Shown piece after piece: positions 37,753 to 38,798 of a stretch of 38,798 nt of DNA. Origin of the DNA: Oscillospiraceae bacterium (GTDB lineage Bacteria; Bacillota; Clostridia; Oscillospirales; Acutalibacteraceae); NCBI GenBank assembly GCA_031290595.1, contig JAITNG010000039.1, positions 1 through 38,798 on the forward strand, in the 5' to 3' direction. Position 1 is the stretch's first letter. Every line of letters starts with the position of its first letter. The position numbers and the translations under genes were made by a program. The notes beneath the pieces are model-generated. The model made no database searches. It saw only the letters and a program-made list of their open reading frames with translations, and had not been told where the DNA came from.

Positions 37753-38472
37753 CTAAAGACCCTTCCGCACCGGCAGCAGCCCCAGCAGCTTCGGGATCTT
37801 TGCTTCCTCCACTGCGGCGGCAAAATCGCCGTCGGCACGCAGCTCCGCCGCCACGCGCAGCAACAGGCAGAGGACGAACACCACCAGCAGGCCTTTCGCA
37901 ACGCCCAGCACCGCCCCCAACGCCTGGTTGGCTTGCTTGATGACGGGGATCTTCCCCGCCCGCTCCAGCTGCCGGGCGATCAGGCGAGTGAGCAGCAGCA
38001 ACAACGCAAAGAACGCGATGCTAAGACCCCAGCGGATCGCCGCCACGGCAACGGGCGCAACGATGGTGCTTTCCAGCAGCTCCGCCGCGCTGCGGCCGTC
38101 GGTCGGCATGGCTTCCAGCTTATTGACCAGCGCATCCAGCGAAACGCCGCTGAAATCCGCCAGCTCCCGCAGGGAATCGGGCAGTTCTTCCAGGAGCTTT
38201 TCCACGTGCAGCACCGCCGCTTCCGTCCCCACCGCAGTGTCGGCTATCCTGGTTTCAATCATGTTGCGCACCGGCTGCGCGGCCAAGGCGTCATAGGCCG
38301 GCTGGGCGACCGCCGCGCTGAGCGCACCGGCAAACACCAGGCTGACCAGCCAACAGGCCAGCGAAAGCACAACGGATAAAAAGCCCCGCTTCAGCGCAAA
38401 AAGCACCGTGAGGGCAAAGATCAGCACCAACGCGCCGTCAAGCAGCCAGGGGAGCATCGAAGCATTTACCAT
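37753..38472 (-). CDS. CvpA family membrane protein
   Basis: From ATG 38472: MVNASMLPWLLDGALVLIFALTVLFALKRGFLSVVLSLACWLVSLVFAGALS..., CvpA-type N-terminus. Confidence 0.82.
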   Translation of the reverse strand: MVNASMLPWLLDGALVLIFALTVLFALKRGFLSVVLSLACWLVSLVFAGALSAAVAQPAYDALAAQPVRNMIETRIADTAVGTEAAVLHVEKLLEELPDSLRELADFSGVSLDALVNKLEAMPTDGRSAAELLESTIVAPVAVAAIRWGLSIAFFALLLLLTRLIARQLERAGKIPVIKQANQALGAVLGVAKGLLVVFVLCLLLRVAAELRADGDFAAAVEEAKIPKLLGLLPVRKGL

Positions 38473-38626
38473 TATAATCACCTTACGTCCCAAAATAATC
38501 CAACATCTGTCACCCATCGCTTGTAATGGAAATCCATTATAGCACGCTCCCGCGCAAAGTGCAATGAACAATCTGTAAAAAAATATATTGCAGCTAATTG
38601 GGGTGCGCAAAAACTGGAAATATTTG

Positions 38627-38655
38627 TTGATTTTTCACGTTGCCCGTGCTATACT
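38627..38655 (+). promoter_or_regulatory. SigA-type promoter
   Basis: TTGATT (38627-38632), 17-nt spacer, TATACT (38650-38655). Confidence 0.65.
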
Positions 38656-38735
38656 GTATTTGGCGTTGTGCGTTTGCGGTGATGTTGGTTCTCCTCTGGA
38701 AGTTGATGCAAATCAACAAGAAGGAGGTGAGGCGA

Positions 38736-38798
38736 ATGTTGGAGATTTTGCTGGCCATGGGCTTCGTGTTCCTGACGGCAACCATCTTTTTACATGAA
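38736..38798 (+). CDS. Start of a small hydrophobic ORF, cut by window edge
   Basis: MLEILLAMGFVFLTATIFLHE... after strong RBS aaggaggtgaggcga. Confidence 0.45.
   Translation, partial: MLEILLAMGFVFLTATIFLHE

Noticed and set aside
36018-37940. 640-aa plus-strand ORF across clp/pgsA
   Set aside because: Antisense to two clear genes and runs through an intergenic region; no motifs.

Overview
Chromosomal window from a GC-rich, spore-forming anaerobic Firmicute (probably Clostridia, judged from spoIVA, a SPOCS/LysM coat-type protein and hydG/hydF). Most of it is housekeeping: argS (cut by the left edge), DUF1934, aspS, hisS, mgsA, gyrA, gyrB, truA, tRNA-Arg(TCT), hydG, hydF, an aspartase-like lyase, a ZIP transporter, spoIVA, a ClpE-like ATPase, pgsA and cvpA. 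The accessory material is more interesting. (i) Three toxin/antitoxin-like loci have the toxin-side gene broken in three different ways: hicA by a 1-nt frameshift, HEPN by an internal deletion, and a PIN gene by a MITE-like insertion with a flanking direct repeat. (ii) Two families of short hairpin elements share the terminal core TACTRTTCC. (iii) An unannotated, highly structured RNA candidate lies at about 33476-33822 with its own promoter and terminator. (iv) An 837-aa protein fuses a sugar-isomerase-type TIM barrel to an acyl-CoA synthetase. (v) A (TA)8 tract lies between -35 and -10 of a secreted-protein gene, a candidate phase-variable promoter. (vi) Several phage-lysis-like genes occur without a prophage. 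No CRISPR array, rRNA or transposase gene was seen. All calls come from reading the sequence and ORF track; no database search was run.
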